A stretch of 64,000 bases of DNA from Diadema setosum (GCA_033980235.1 CM067067.1:18109239-18173238); one strand, 5' to 3'; counted from the stretch's first letter, positions 35,604 to 46,982 are shown. Translations and numbers: made by a program. Notes: generated by a model from the letters alone, not told the origin.

Positions 35604-38441
35604 GGAAGACCCGTATTAGCAGGGAATGTAATCTATCAGCCCATGGTACCAACAACACTGACGACCCATTTGATGAGGCTCTAAACTTATATAGTTTTAA
35701 TTGCAAGGTCACTTCATATTAGAATGAACAAACAGCAACCCCATCCCCTCTCCTGAAATGTTTGAGTGGGGATGACTTCAGCTGGGGATATCTATAAAAA
35801 TAAAGGCTACCAGGTACCACACAAAATGCATGCTCATATCATGTCACAGAATGACACAAATTCACATAAAATTTGTGAATCATATGAGATAATTCTAATC
35901 AGTTTTCATACTTTCTTTTCATGGATGGGCATAATCAGAATGAAACCAAAATCCTCTTTTTCTTTTGATTTGGTTCCATGCAAATTATATCATCCTACCA
36001 AGACTTTACAAACTATGTCATCTAATCCGAGTATGTAATCTTACAGCAACTGGGAAAGTATTTCTTTACATGTATACCATCTTAACATAAATAGACGGAA
36101 GCACCTCCTAACAAAGCATAGAATGTTTACAGGTGAGGAGACCCCCATAAACATGTTGTTTGTGTGTTTACGAAGCAAGTGGACTGAGCAGTTTGTCCCT
36201 TTTGCATTACACTGGGAGTAACAGACCTGAGAAGGCCCACTGGAATTCCTTCCTGGGTAACTGTTGTTTTAATTGAAGTCCTCTTTGTTTCTTGTTCTTT
36301 TTATAGGAGAAAAGAATAGACCAAAGATTAACATCTATCTGTCCTGGCATTTGAAAATTTGAACATTAAGTTGACAGAATACATGCACCCAAAATATACA
36401 TATTTTTTTAAATCTTAGAAGCAAGTAAGGCAAGGGGCAGTAATGACGGTACATGGATTCGACTAGAGTTTGAAAATTCTAACCGTTGAACAGATTGCCC
36501 AATTTTCTTCAAATTTCATTAGTAACTCCCTCTTTACTAGCTCAGAATAATGACTTCTGATTACGCAAACAAAGAGGCTCTTATTCTATGGGTGAAGAAA
36601 CAACACAAAGAGCCTGCTAATTGCATTATACAACATAGCAAAACAGCCTTGACTTTCCACTCCCCCTCCCTTTTCTTTTAATTGAAGTCTAACACATGCA
36701 TTTTCAGCTTGGCATGGCCATTTCTTTTTCTTTATTTTTCCTTATGAGGAAATTAATGTAGCTCATTATGATACCATGCTCAAGGGATGACATACCTCCT
36801 CTACAATTTCCACAAATCAAATCCGAGGCTAAATCTTGTCAATCAATCTACAGCATTTTTTTTTTCTTTTTTGTGCTATTGCCAAAAACACTGTTGCACA
36901 AAGTTGCGAGTCAGAGCCATCTACTTGCTCTGCCCAGGGAAAGGTGTTGTGGTGTGATGGATGCTACCAGTACTCAAGATGAAACTTGACATCTTCTCTA
37001 TTGTGTGTTATCATGTAAGTCATCATGACCATTGTCATCATAGTCTTCCAAAGATGCCATCATCAGTTTCTTGACATCACTATCAGTACTGATGTTGCTG
37101 TAATAAGTCAACCTTGCTTTAGTCAAATCTATTTGGACTGAAGAAATAGCCTCGACTTAGAGAAAAATCAACTTTTGAGGGATTAAAATCGATAGAATAT
37201 TAAGAGATGACGACTCAAAAGGATCTTCGACTTACGCGATTATTCAACTTATGCAAGGTTGCCTTTAATAAGCAAGGTTGACTGGATCTCTAAATCTTGT
37301 CATATTTATTATCACTATCATAATCATTATTATATCTCTGACATTATCATCACTATCGCAATTAATCATCACTAAATCGTGTATCATTGCTCGTACAAAT
37401 ACTACTGAAGATGGTTGATACAACTACACAAACACTATCACTGCTACAGCATACTAGTACCACTTCCTGTTATCATCTTACCATCATCATCATCACTGGC
37501 CATGAACGCACTCAAACAAACATCCAGTTATATACGAAGAATGACAAAAAGATGGCCGACTTCCCTGGCCGTTCTCAAAGGACACAAGTACTGACGGAAA
37601 TGACAAAACAAGACTTTAAGTTACCCACAATGACCTTCACGACCCATTAACTCTTTGAGTGCCATGCCCATATGCCTGACTCAGGTGACGGCTTGCCAAC
37701 TTTGCATATTCTGCTCACATACATAACCAAGCACAAACCACTTTGTCTTGAATACCGGCTATTTATAAGAAAAATTGCCATGTAGTTTTGTTAATAAATT
37801 TACATCACAGCAAAAGCTTGCAAATCTTCTCAACAACCACGTTGCACTGCATTACCAGCATAAATCCTTCTATAGAAGAGTTACATGGCTTTGAAAAACA
37901 GAATGTTTTTCAAGAGTACTCATGCGTTGTTGTCTTAGAATTGAATGTAGCACAAAGGAGGCTTACACCCATGGCATAAGGACAGTTAAAGCCGGATTGC
38001 AAAGAGATGTTTCCGTAAACAACTCATTAAAAGCCATACCAAGAAAAACCATGCTCCGTGGGGGGCTGACACCTGCAACACAACCTGGGATGTACCTACT
38101 GAAAGAACTTCCTTTGTTTGTTTTTTTTTCCCCCTGGCATTGTACCTTGCACATATGTGTGTACATTCCAAATATCCTGGAAAGCTTTTCTCACACTCGC
38201 TGTTCCCATCCTCGTGTGAATCCATCCGTAAGCGCAAAAAATATGAATCGTATTCACTCTCTCAAATCCGTCGCGGCATTCTCGAGGCCCCATTCAGCCG
38301 TGACGGTGAATGATTCTGAATCCCACACAGCACCAAACATTAATTGTGTTCAGCTGGATTTTGTTCATGAGCTAGTGTTGACCTTTGACCTTCCTAATTA
38401 ACATAATAGCACATGATGTTACTAGGGGTGTGACCTCTCAC

Positions 38442-38564
38442 CTGTACTCTTCATACACTTCCTTCTTTGGGAGGGAGGTATCCGCGCTCTCCTCGATGTG
38501 ACTTCGCACCCAGTTGATCGCCGTTGTCTGCTCCACCCGAGAGCTACTCAGCATTGGAGACGAG
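38442..38564 (-). CDS. RFX7: RFX7-like exon: start of the RFX DNA-binding domain
   Basis: The exon follows CATATCAG and completes a Ser codon. It reads SSPMLSSSRVEQTTAINWVR and then SHIEESADTSLPKKEVYEEY, ending two bases into an Arg codon at TACAG|GTGAGA. The W[IV]R..[LI]EE...TSLPK.EVY.EY pattern is the first helical part of the RFX winged helix as found in RFX5 and RFX7. Length 123 bases with phases matching both neighbours. Confidence 0.95.
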
Positions 38565-38967
38565 CTGATATGAGAAAGATACAAAGAAATGCAAAAAAAA
38601 AAAGAAAAAAAGCATATCAGATATCAGAGCTAATGACATTACTTGCATACTTTGATTCTGATTGAAATTCCCTCAGTTTACCACAATTACATGTTACACT
38701 ATTCACATAAAAATAATACAGCTATGGACTATGCAGTCTTTTTTCCCGTTTTGCCATAATACTGGCCTTTTATAGTTTCTGCACTTGCTGTGTTGTGTTC
38801 ATGATAATTAGAAATATGTGAAGTGTTATCAAAACTTTCAATTCTTAAAATTTCCAATCAAAAAGTCAATTTTCATTGCCCCACACCAAATATGACAAAA
38901 CCTGGGTATTCTTTGTTTACCTTTTCAAGTGCCATACAAGTGAAAAAAGAAAGTGTTTGCTCCCTGT

Positions 38968-39012
38968 CATTTGGTGTGTGTGTGTGTGTGTGTATTTGTG
39001 TCTGTGTGTCTG
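38968..39012. repeat. GT microsatellite
   Basis: An imperfect GT array about 500 bases upstream (in gene sense) of the exon at 38442-38564. Confidence 0.85.
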
Positions 39013-39198
39013 TCTGCCTTGTTTCTCGTCTTTATGATCAGTACAAAAGGGTCATCCGACTTGAAGAAGAGGAACAAGAGCAAAAATCAAACTGATACTG
39101 GTGAGCAGAGAGAAACCATTCACACTGTTTTTCAGTATTGACCAAGCCAAGTTGTTGAAAATTCATTTCATAATTTTTATCCCATGATAATGTGGACA

Positions 39199-39211
39199 GT
39201 TGCCTAGCAAC
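39199..39211. promoter_or_regulatory. candidate X-box (RFX binding site)
   Basis: GTTGCCTAGCAAC fits GTNRCC-N1-RGYAAC exactly. It lies in an intron of the RFX7-like gene itself, about 0.6 kb from the exon at 38442-38564, outside any repeat I could identify. Function is not shown. Confidence 0.4.
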
Positions 39212-39426
39212 TTCCAACTTTACATCTAAAGTGTGAGAGAAACCACAACTTTGTACCTGCAGTATGTGCATGTGCCTACACCATCCCTGCACCCCTCCCC
39301 CTTAACTTGCAATTAATGCGAATGAAACCCGATATTTAGGCATGACCACACAGGGTGTACACAGTTGTACATCTCTCACAGTGCTGATGCTGTCTGCTGT
39401 AGGCCTATCAACCACAAGATACAATA

Positions 39427-40199
39427 GTTACGTTCAGACGGGAGCCCTTAACCTCGAAGTTAGGAAACTTCGAGGTTAGAGCTTGTAGTTAGGGACCGTG
39501 AAGACGCACTCGTAGTTAGCAAACCTCGAGGTTTGCTCGATGTTTCGAGCCACGAGAAATCTTATGGTTAGCGCTCTAACCACGAGCCGTGGGGGGTCCC
39601 CACTCGTAGTTAAGCACCGTGTGGACACAAAATACAACGAACTCGAAGTTAAGAGTGACCTCGCCGTAAACTCTAGCCCCCACAATTTCCCTCTGCTTCC
39701 GGGTCAACCTCCCAAACGTACACCACAAATACACTACACGTGAAAAACCTATGACGCACGAAACAACAACATCATCTTTTCTTCCCATGCGCTTGATCTC
39801 TGAAACTGAACACGTCGAACTCGCTACTGTATTCTATATTCTTCTCCGACGCTAAAAAAATGTTTTCGACGAATATCTTCATAAAGGCATAAAGTCATCA
39901 GTGCAGTGCTATCTCTGCATACCATGACAGAGAAAAAGAGTACCTGTAAGTGAGTCCGACAGGGTTGGACTAAAGAATAAATAGACGCCTTGTTAGCAGT
40001 GTGGGCTGAAACTTCCGGTTTTGTGGTTTTAATATCGAGTGGGACCCACTCGTAGTTACGGGGGACAGAAGCTTAACCTCGAGGTTTCGTAACCTCGAGG
40101 TTAAGATTCGTCGTGTGGACACACGTCGTTGTTAAGGGGCAAGAGCTAAACCTCGAGGTTTCCTAACCTCGAGGTTAGGGCCTGCCGTCTGAACGTAAC
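39427..40199. mobile_element. 773-bp TIR element with repeated AACCTCGAGGTT palindromes
   Basis: The ends GTTACGTTCAGACGG and its inverse are each flanked by TA (39425-39426, 40200-40201). Five perfect copies of the 12-bp palindrome AACCTCGAGGTT, plus variants with CTTCGAGG, cluster near the two ends. The words ACTCGTAGTTA and GTGTGGACACA recur inside. No transposase reading frame. Confidence 0.85.
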
Positions 40200-40256
40200 T
40201 AATGTAGATGGCACACTTCCCGTATGGCCATGATATGGTCCATATAATACGCAAGT

Positions 40257-41288
40257 TTAAAGATAATATAAAGTTTTGGTATTACCTCAAAAGTTTCCCT
40301 GAATTTCCTTGTCTTAGTTTGTGTTTCAGGTTAAAGTACCTTTCATATAACTAACACTGTGAGACTTACTCACCCCAAAGTGCTCTCATGTCTTAGTAAT
40401 CATGCAATAATGGTTTCGTACCAGAGCCGCCGCCTTACGGCGGAGAGGTAGTACACGTATTGTACGAAACCATTATTGCATGATAACTGCGACCAGCAGC
40501 GTGCAGCCCCAAATGCATACTGAGTAGCTAACTGCGACCAGCAGCCCCATACGCATAGCTAAATGGGGCTTCGCATTGTAGCTTACAGGATCATGACAGA
40601 TTTAGTATCGCGGGTAAATATCAACTTAAAATCCAAAAATTTCTTCAATTTGAAGACTTACCAGTTAAGTTGAAGTATTGAAAACAGGCTTCGGGCAACG
40701 TTTGGTTTTGCCAATAGTCCCTTTCTGTTCGAATTGATGACTGAATGTGACTCGGTCGAGAGGACCTTGGGAGAGCTACACTGAATTGACGGCCAGCGCA
40801 TGCGCACACAAACAACTTATCCGTTCATGGATTTGAAATTTGTTCGCATGTGATGTGTGCGTACGCGCTGGCTGTAGTAATCAGTGTATGTAGCTCTCCC
40901 AAGGTCCTCTGAACAGAGTCACATTCAGTCATCAATTCGAACAGAAAGGGACTATTGGCAGAACCAAACGTTGCCCAAAGCCTGTTTTCAAGACTTCTAC
41001 TTAATTGGTAAGTCTTCAAATTGAAGAAATTTGTAGATTTTAAGTTGATATTTACCCGCGATACTAAATCTGTCATGATCCTGAATGCTACAATGCGAAG
41101 CCCCATTACGCTATGCGTATGGGGCTGCTGGTCGCAGTTAATTGCATGATTACTAAGAAATGAGAGCACTTTGGGGCGAGTAAGTCTCACAGTGTTAGTT
41201 ATAGGTCCATGGTTATATAGGTCCTTTAACCTGAAACACAGAAATTCAGGGAAACTTTTCAGGTACCAAAACTTTTTATTATCTTTAA
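40257..41288. mobile_element. 1.03 kb TTAA-bounded foldback element, copy 2
   Basis: The same structure as 2458-3488: TTAA plus AGATAAT ends (TTAA at 40257-40260 and 41285-41288), two inverted arms of about 500 bp, and a nested hairpin in the left arm (40400-40483). Length differs by one base from copy 1. The 190-codon minus-strand open frame (41397-40825) runs across the right arm and has no known domain. Confidence 0.9.
40400..40483. repeat. nested hairpin inside foldback copy 2
   Basis: ATCATGCAATAATGGTTTCG and its exact inverse form the stem. The inner palindrome CCGCCTTACGGCGG replaces the CGACGCTGTACAGCGTCG found in copy 1, so base pairing is kept while sequence differs. Confidence 0.8.
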
Positions 41289-41368
41289 GTTTCAACATTG
41301 ACAACTCGTTAACTTCATCCAGTAGGCCTACTCTTTGCAGAATGGACAAAAACAACATACCAATGCTG

Positions 41369-41531
41369 CAACTGATTGACAAATTGCCCAACATCAACAG
41401 TGATCAAGAGGTCGTAGGTTCGAATCCTGCTCGAGTATGTACGCCCATGATTTTTTATCATGGCTACTACTAAAACGCTGATCAATTCAGTGCTTATTTA
41501 CGTCGATGTTGGGCAATCTGTCAATTGGTTG
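41369..41531. mobile_element. tRNA-like (SINE-type) module inside an inverted repeat
   Basis: GGTTCGAATCC (41417-41427) is a perfect RNA polymerase III B box within AGGTCGTAGGTTCGAATCC, like the T-arm half of a tRNA. No A box or full cloverleaf is present, so it is a SINE fragment rather than a tRNA gene. Arms at 41369-41395 and 41505-41531 (ATTGCCCAACATC and inverse) flank it. Confidence 0.5.
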
Positions 41532-42507
41532 CAATGAAAACACCTCGACGGAAGAATTTCACTAATTTGAATACCAATGCTGTCTTTGCTCCTATTTAGG
41601 GGTTGGGGGTGGGGAATACTGCAAAGCTTGACATTTTTTGCGAGCCAAGATTTGCGAAAGTACATATGTATTGAAATGCACGCAGACGTTTTCATCCACA
41701 AAATGCATTGAATTGCCACTATGATGCTGTACGCTATCATGGTCAGCCCTTCACGAAGGTTTCGTGCCGCGAAAAAGGCTGCTGGCTAGTGAATGTTTCT
41801 GGTTTTTCAGTACCCTTCCTATCCACTGTCGCACACACAGACAATTTCCAGGAGAGTGTCTCCTTGTCTAATATCACAGAAACACATGCATGCAGTTTTC
41901 CAATAGGTGCACAGTATAATATGCGTGACATTCTGTATTGTTGTTTTTTCTTCCTCCCCTATCCTGAGCAGTAATGGTCCCATCTCCCCCTCTTTCCCCC
42001 ACAACCTCCTTCCTCTCCCCCCCCCCCCCCCACCATCTTGTTTTCTCCCTATTTCTCTGTTTCTCTCTTGTTCTACTCTTTGTATTTTTCTTCGCTGTGT
42101 TGCAGAGGAGATAAATTGATACATGTTTAGCTTGGCTGCCTCCCCTCCACTCTTGCTGTGCCCCCTCAAAAGAAAAAAAAAATGAATAAAAAAAAAAAAC
42201 CCAGATATTGTTCATGTTTTACAATTGTTATGCCTAAAAGCAGATGTCCTAGAAGTAATGCCCCCTTTTGTTCAGTTACAATCTCAACCTGCTTCCCAAT
42301 TCGACTCAGACGAGCTTAAATCTGGAGGACGCAGATGTTACCGGTTCCAGTGACATACAGTTTAAGGCATTTAGGCATTTGTAAGCAAAGTAAAGCCACT
42401 TTTGATAAAAAGCATGGTATCCGAAATAAAGGCCAGGGCTTTATCTAAAGCTCAACTCTAATCCCCTTGTTAAAATAAAAACTAAAACATAAAGCATGCA
42501 AAAATAA

Positions 42508-42538
42508 TGCCTCCGGCACCACTTCGTGGCGGAGGCAT
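42508..42538. repeat. GC-rich hairpin ATGCCTCCG...GGAGGCAT
   Basis: ATGCCTCCGGCACCACTTCG is followed by its inverse, giving a strong stem with a small loop in otherwise AT-rich sequence. It is probably the terminal hairpin of a dispersed element whose other end I did not identify. Confidence 0.6.
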
Positions 42539-43050
42539 AAAAATGTAACAGTGACTGCATAAAAACACTTTTTTAACAGTGCCACCCACCACAGCCATCA
42601 AATTTAAGACATATCATTAGTAAAAAGAGAAGAAGTAGTTCCACTCTTTAACATTTAAACCTGTGAATAAACCACAATGAATTACATGTTACATTACAAT
42701 TACAAAGTTGGTATGAAATCAAGGCTCAGGCCCAAGCAGTTGTTGGAAATTCACTCATCACAAAGGAGACCTGTATAAATAATAACACTAGTGCAGGGTA
42801 TCATTTTACTGAAAAAACATTATTTCAAGGCTGTTAAAAATATCTATTGCCACACAAAGTACTTGGCAAGAGCCCAATATATTCTATAGTGCATTTCATG
42901 CTCATTGTTTAGACAAAAAAAAAAAAAAAAATGACTAGTCAGTATGTTCAAGGGCTCATTATTTTGCTATGCAGACTCAAGGCATACTGAGTGTATACTA
43001 TTTGTGTGCTTACTCTTCTAACACATTCAAATCCCATGTCACCTGGTAAG

Positions 43051-43065
43051 CTGATGATGATGATG

Positions 43066-43133
<68 letters not shown>

Positions 43134-43266
43134 AATAATGATAATAATAATAATGATGATGATGATGATGATAACAATAATAATAATAATAATAATAATG
43201 ATAATAATAATAATAATAATAATAATGATAATAATAACAATAATAATAATGATAAGAATAATAATT
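43051..43266. repeat. ATA/ATG trinucleotide microsatellite (~215 bp)
   Basis: A long run of TAA units interspersed with TGA units. It yields poly-Ile and poly-Leu open frames in several frames, which are not genes. Confidence 0.95.
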
Positions 43267-44439
43267 GCATTTATATGGCGCTTTATATGGGTGTTTCTAA
43301 GCACGCATAGTATATACAGTACATGCATCTTACATTCTCTGTCAGTTTGACAATTTTACAAATTTTCAAATATTTGTCTGAGAAAAAATAATTAGCAATA
43401 ATTAATTAATCAATTAGTTAACTAATCAAGCAATTAATTGATTGATTGATTAAATAAAACTGAGGGTCCGCTTGGCAAGAGTGAGTGGCATGAATGTCAC
43501 CACATTTGACAATCAAATTTCAAAAAGGACAGAGTAAGAAACACTTTATTTGTCTTTTGTTGGAGTTCTGTGCCAGGTATTGGAGGCATCATTCCAATCA
43601 TAGATACCATTCTGGGATGATATTCTATGGAGAATGGATGTGTTCTACTAAGCAATTGTTGCTTCTCAAAAATACCGACAGCCATTTTGCAAGTACCAAA
43701 AATGCATTTTTTTTTTTCCAAGATGTACACAATCAAATAAAAACATTGACTATATAAAACTACAGTACTTGGGAACAAAATTACCTTGTTAATGCCAGAA
43801 ATAAAAACAAATCATAAAACTTTCAAAATGTACACTTTTATGTATACATTGGCACAAATACCACTCAACTGTGTCAATGAAATATGAAACTTTAAACTTC
43901 CTCATTTTGTACTAAAATTAATTTTGAAGACACTCACTGTGCCAAATTTTGATGATACTGTTTTTGTTCTTTTCAGTTGATTTTACTCAAGTTACATTTA
44001 AGGGAATGGCATTTGACCTTCATGATCAAACTTTATGTATCTCGAGGATTTGTGAAAGTATTCAAGTTCATGATATATACAAATCATACGAAAATTGAGA
44101 GGGAAAACAGACTCTTCGATAAAAGTGGAAAAGTTACTGGCTTTTAATAATGTACAGTTAGTTGGGACTAAGTCGGGGACTGGATGGAAGTCACATGGCC
44201 CAGACATGAAAAATTTATGAATAAGACATCATCATATCAGTTTACATGACTAGAATCTTCAATTTGGGTAAAAAAAAAATAGTTTAGGCAGTTAGGTCAT
44301 ACACGTTTATATTAAAACTAAATAAACTAACAACTAAATAAATTAAAAAAACTAAATAAACTAAAAAGCTAAATAAACTATGAGGTATTTTTCCTTGTTT
44401 TTTTTTCAAACCTTATTCTTTGATTCTTCCTTCTTTCTT

Positions 44440-44679
44440 CATTACTGACTTTTGGCCTGGGGTAAATCAGGTAAACTTTTGATTGATAGATTTTATTTAT
44501 TGCACAAGAAAGTTCTCTGTATTATTTGTGATACTGATTTTTATTTGTATACCAACTGTTTGTTTCACAAACATCAAATTATCAAAATTAATGATTTATA
44601 TGATTCTCATTCAGGACAGCACAGATATAAATTCAATTATAATGACCTTCCAATAACATTGTCTGAAATATTGATCAAA
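44440..44679 (+). mobile_element. LINE (non-LTR retrotransposon) fragment, 3' end of ORF2
   Basis: The plus frame reads AWGKSGKLLIDRFYLLHKKV, then LCIICDTDFYLYTNCLFHKH and INDLYDSHSGQHRYKFNYND. This WG...L..L.KK.LR.I.....T..LF......I.DLY pattern is typical of the region after the reverse transcriptase in L2/CR1-like LINEs. Less than 10% of an element remains. The open frame runs out into the TIR element that starts at 44680. Confidence 0.55.
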
Positions 44680-45086
44680 GGCTGCGTTATCAAGCATTTC
44701 AATACCCTCTATCGAAACGGCTTTGCAAATGTCTTTCAGAACACATTTTTTGAGTTAGTGCGTTTATCAACTCTGTTGTGAGTCGGTTAGGTGACATTGT
44801 TACTGCGCAGCTCCCTTGCACAGTTCGATCCGAGGAACGGAGATACATAGTTGGCAGTGGTTGGCTTGGGCAGGTCCGAGCTATCAACACGTTTCAGGAC
44901 TTTCAAAACAACTTCGCTTTTTTCAACTCTACAGAAACGCGTTTCTGGCTCAAACACATATTTGCGATCACACTTTTTTTGGCATTTCAGAAATGCATTT
45001 CTAACCACATAATCAGAACAGCTTTGCATTTATCAAAAACTGCTTGAAATTTGCTTGTAAAAGAAGTGAGTTGATAAACAAACCCC
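44680..45086. mobile_element. ~407-bp TIR element, GCGTTTATCAACT family, copy A
   Basis: GTTTATCAACTC (near 44764) and GAGTTGATAAAC (near 45069) are exact inverse words, and GGCTGCGTTATCAA marks the outer left end. The interior includes GTTACTGCGCAGCTCC and TCAACTCTACAGAAACGCGT, shared in inverted orientation with copy B (53249-53690). The open frames across it are fortuitous. Confidence 0.7.
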
Positions 45087-45440
45087 AAAATAGTAATGTT
45101 CACAATTACCTGACAAGATAGTCAAACTCATTGCATTTTTTACTTTTTAATAGAACGGTGTCTGCTTTTAAAAAAAAAAAAAAAAAAGAAGAAAAAAGAC
45201 GAAAAAGAAGAAGAAAAAAAATCACATTCACTGGGCCTAAACTCAGGAATTCATTGGACATAAGTTTCAAGGAAATACCTACAATTATCTAGTTTGCTGT
45301 AACATTATGGAGATAATTCAAGAATAAGTTATTCAATACTTTATCCTGGGATTGGAATTTATTGGAATGTTGTAATACAGTGATACAAAGATTTTCTCAT
45401 TGAAACAAGGAAAAGCAGAAATTACGTGGTGCGTAATATA

Positions 45441-46982
45441 TGTCCCCGCCGGAAGTAGCATTTTGTAGCAAAATGTACAATATAGGTCAAAAATCAAGGT
45501 CTAAGGTCAAAGAAGTCAAAGGTCAAAATTCTGTGTAAAAGTTTTGAAGTGCTCACCTAGTGCCATCACATAAAGCAAACGGAATCGAAATCGGGTTAGA
45601 AATGGCGAAGGAGTAGCATTTTGTAGCAAAATGTACAACAAAATGTAGGTCAAAAATTAAGGTCAAAGGTCAAAATTCTGTGTAGAAGTTTTGAAGCCCT
45701 CACCTAGTGCCATAAATCAAACAGAATTGAAATCGGGTAAGAAATGGCGAAGGAGTAGCATTTTGTAGCAAAGTGTACAATACAGGTCAAAAAATCAAGG
45801 TCAAAGGTCAAAGAAGTCAAAGGTCAAAATTCTGTGTAGAAGTGTTGAAGCCCTCACCTAGTGCCATCACATAAAGCAAACAGAATCGAAATCGGGTTAG
45901 AAATGGCAAAGAAGTAGCATTTTGTAGCGAAGTGTACAATACGGGTCAAAAAATCAAGGTCAAAGGTCAAAGAAGTCAAAGGTCAAAATTCTGTGTAGAA
46001 GTGTTGAAGCCCTCACCTAGTGCCGTCACATAAAGCAAACGGAATCGAAATCGGGTTAGAAATGGCGAAGGAGTAGCATTTTGTAGCAAAATGTACAATA
46101 CAGGTCAAAAAATCAAGGTCAAAGGTCAAAGAAGTCAAAGGTCAAAATTCTGTGTAGAAGTGTTGAAGCCCTCACCTAGTGCCATCACATAAAGCAAACG
46201 GAATCGAAATCGGGTTAGAAATGGTGAAGGAGTAGCATTTTGTAGCAAAATGTACAATATAAGGTCAAAAATTCAAGGTCAAAGGTCAAGGAAGTTAAAG
46301 GTCAAAATTCTGTGTAGAAGTTTTGAAGCCCTCACCTAGTGCCATCACATAAAGCAAACGGAATCGAAATCGGGTTAGAAATGGCGAAGGAGTAGCATTT
46401 TGTAGCAAAATGTACAATATAGGTCAAAAAATCAAGGTCAAAGGTCAAGGAAGTCAAAGGTCAAAATTCTGTGTAGAAGTTTCGAAGCCCTCACCTAGTG
46501 CCATCACATAAAGCAAACGGAATCGAAATCGGGTTAGAAATGGCGAAGGAGTAGCATTTTGTAGCAAAATGTACAATACAGGTCAAAATCAAGGTCAAAG
46601 GTCAAAGAAGTCAAAGGTCAAAATTCTGTGTAGAAGTTTTGAAGCCCTCACCTAGTGCCATCATACAAAGCAAACGGAATCGAAATCGGGTTAGAAATGG
46701 CGAAGGAGTAGCATTTTGTAGCAAAATGTACAATATAGGTCAAAGGTCAAGGTCAAAGGTCACGACTGAAATTCTGTGTAGAAGTTTCAAAGCTCCCATG
46801 TAGTGCTATCATATAAAGCAAACAGAATCAAAATTGGCTCATAAATGACAGAGAAGTAGCAAATTGAAGATTTTGATCACACACGGACGCACACACGGAC
46901 GGACACACTGACGGACGGACGGACGCACGGACGCACGGAGCCCGTTTCATAGTCCCCTGCTCGAACTCATTCGGCGGGGACA
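45441..46982. mobile_element. 1.54 kb TIR element filled by a 159-bp tandem array
   Basis: The ends TGTCCCCGCCG (45441-45451) and CGGCGGGGACA (46972-46982) are inverse. Nine tandem units of about 159 bp, starting with GTAGCATTTTGTAGC at 45455, 45613, 45755, 45914, 46073, 46232, 46392, 46551 and 46708, fill the interior, with a degenerate tenth at 46854. A GGAC/GCAC-rich stretch (46878-46940) precedes the right end. Units carry repeated AGGTCA hexamers. No coding capacity. Confidence 0.85.
45455..46860. repeat. 159-bp tandem repeat with DR1-type AGGTCA pairs
   Basis: The period is 157-160 bases, except 142 for the second unit, which lacks part of the AGGTCA block. AGGTCAAAGGTCA occurs exactly nine times, once in each of units 2-8 and twice in unit 9. 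Other conserved words are CCCTCACCTAGTGCCATCAC and GAATCGAAATCGGGTTAG. Confidence 0.9.

Larger units (their letters stand above)
31892..38441 (-). other. RFX7: RFX7-like intron (6.55 kb)
   Basis: A GT-AG intron (GTGAGA ... TGCCACAG). It contains the CA repeat 33024-33092, an ACAA/AGAC repeat 32697-32757, the foldback 33806-34169, a GC-rich patch 35330-35580, a fragment of the 566-bp foldback family near 36460-36540 and an ATC/ATT-rich stretch near 37300-37490. No nested gene was recognised. Confidence 0.85.

Noticed and set aside
40825..41397. A 190-codon minus-strand open frame.
   Set aside because: Most of it is the right arm of the TTAA foldback, with no transposase or other domain pattern; it is unlikely to be a gene.
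41401..41440. A tRNA gene.
   Set aside because: Only the B-box half is present. There is no A box, acceptor stem or anticodon arm.
42948..43350. Poly-Ile and poly-Leu open frames on both strands resembling membrane proteins.
   Set aside because: They are translations of the TAA/TGA microsatellite at 43051-43266.
44778..45047. Open frames of 60-90 codons on both strands, similar to those at 53400-53675.
   Set aside because: The similarity comes from two copies of the same inverted-repeat transposon, not from a conserved protein.
45441..46982. A CRISPR-like array (regular repeats).
   Set aside because: The units are contiguous 159-bp tandem copies without unique spacers, in a eukaryotic intron.
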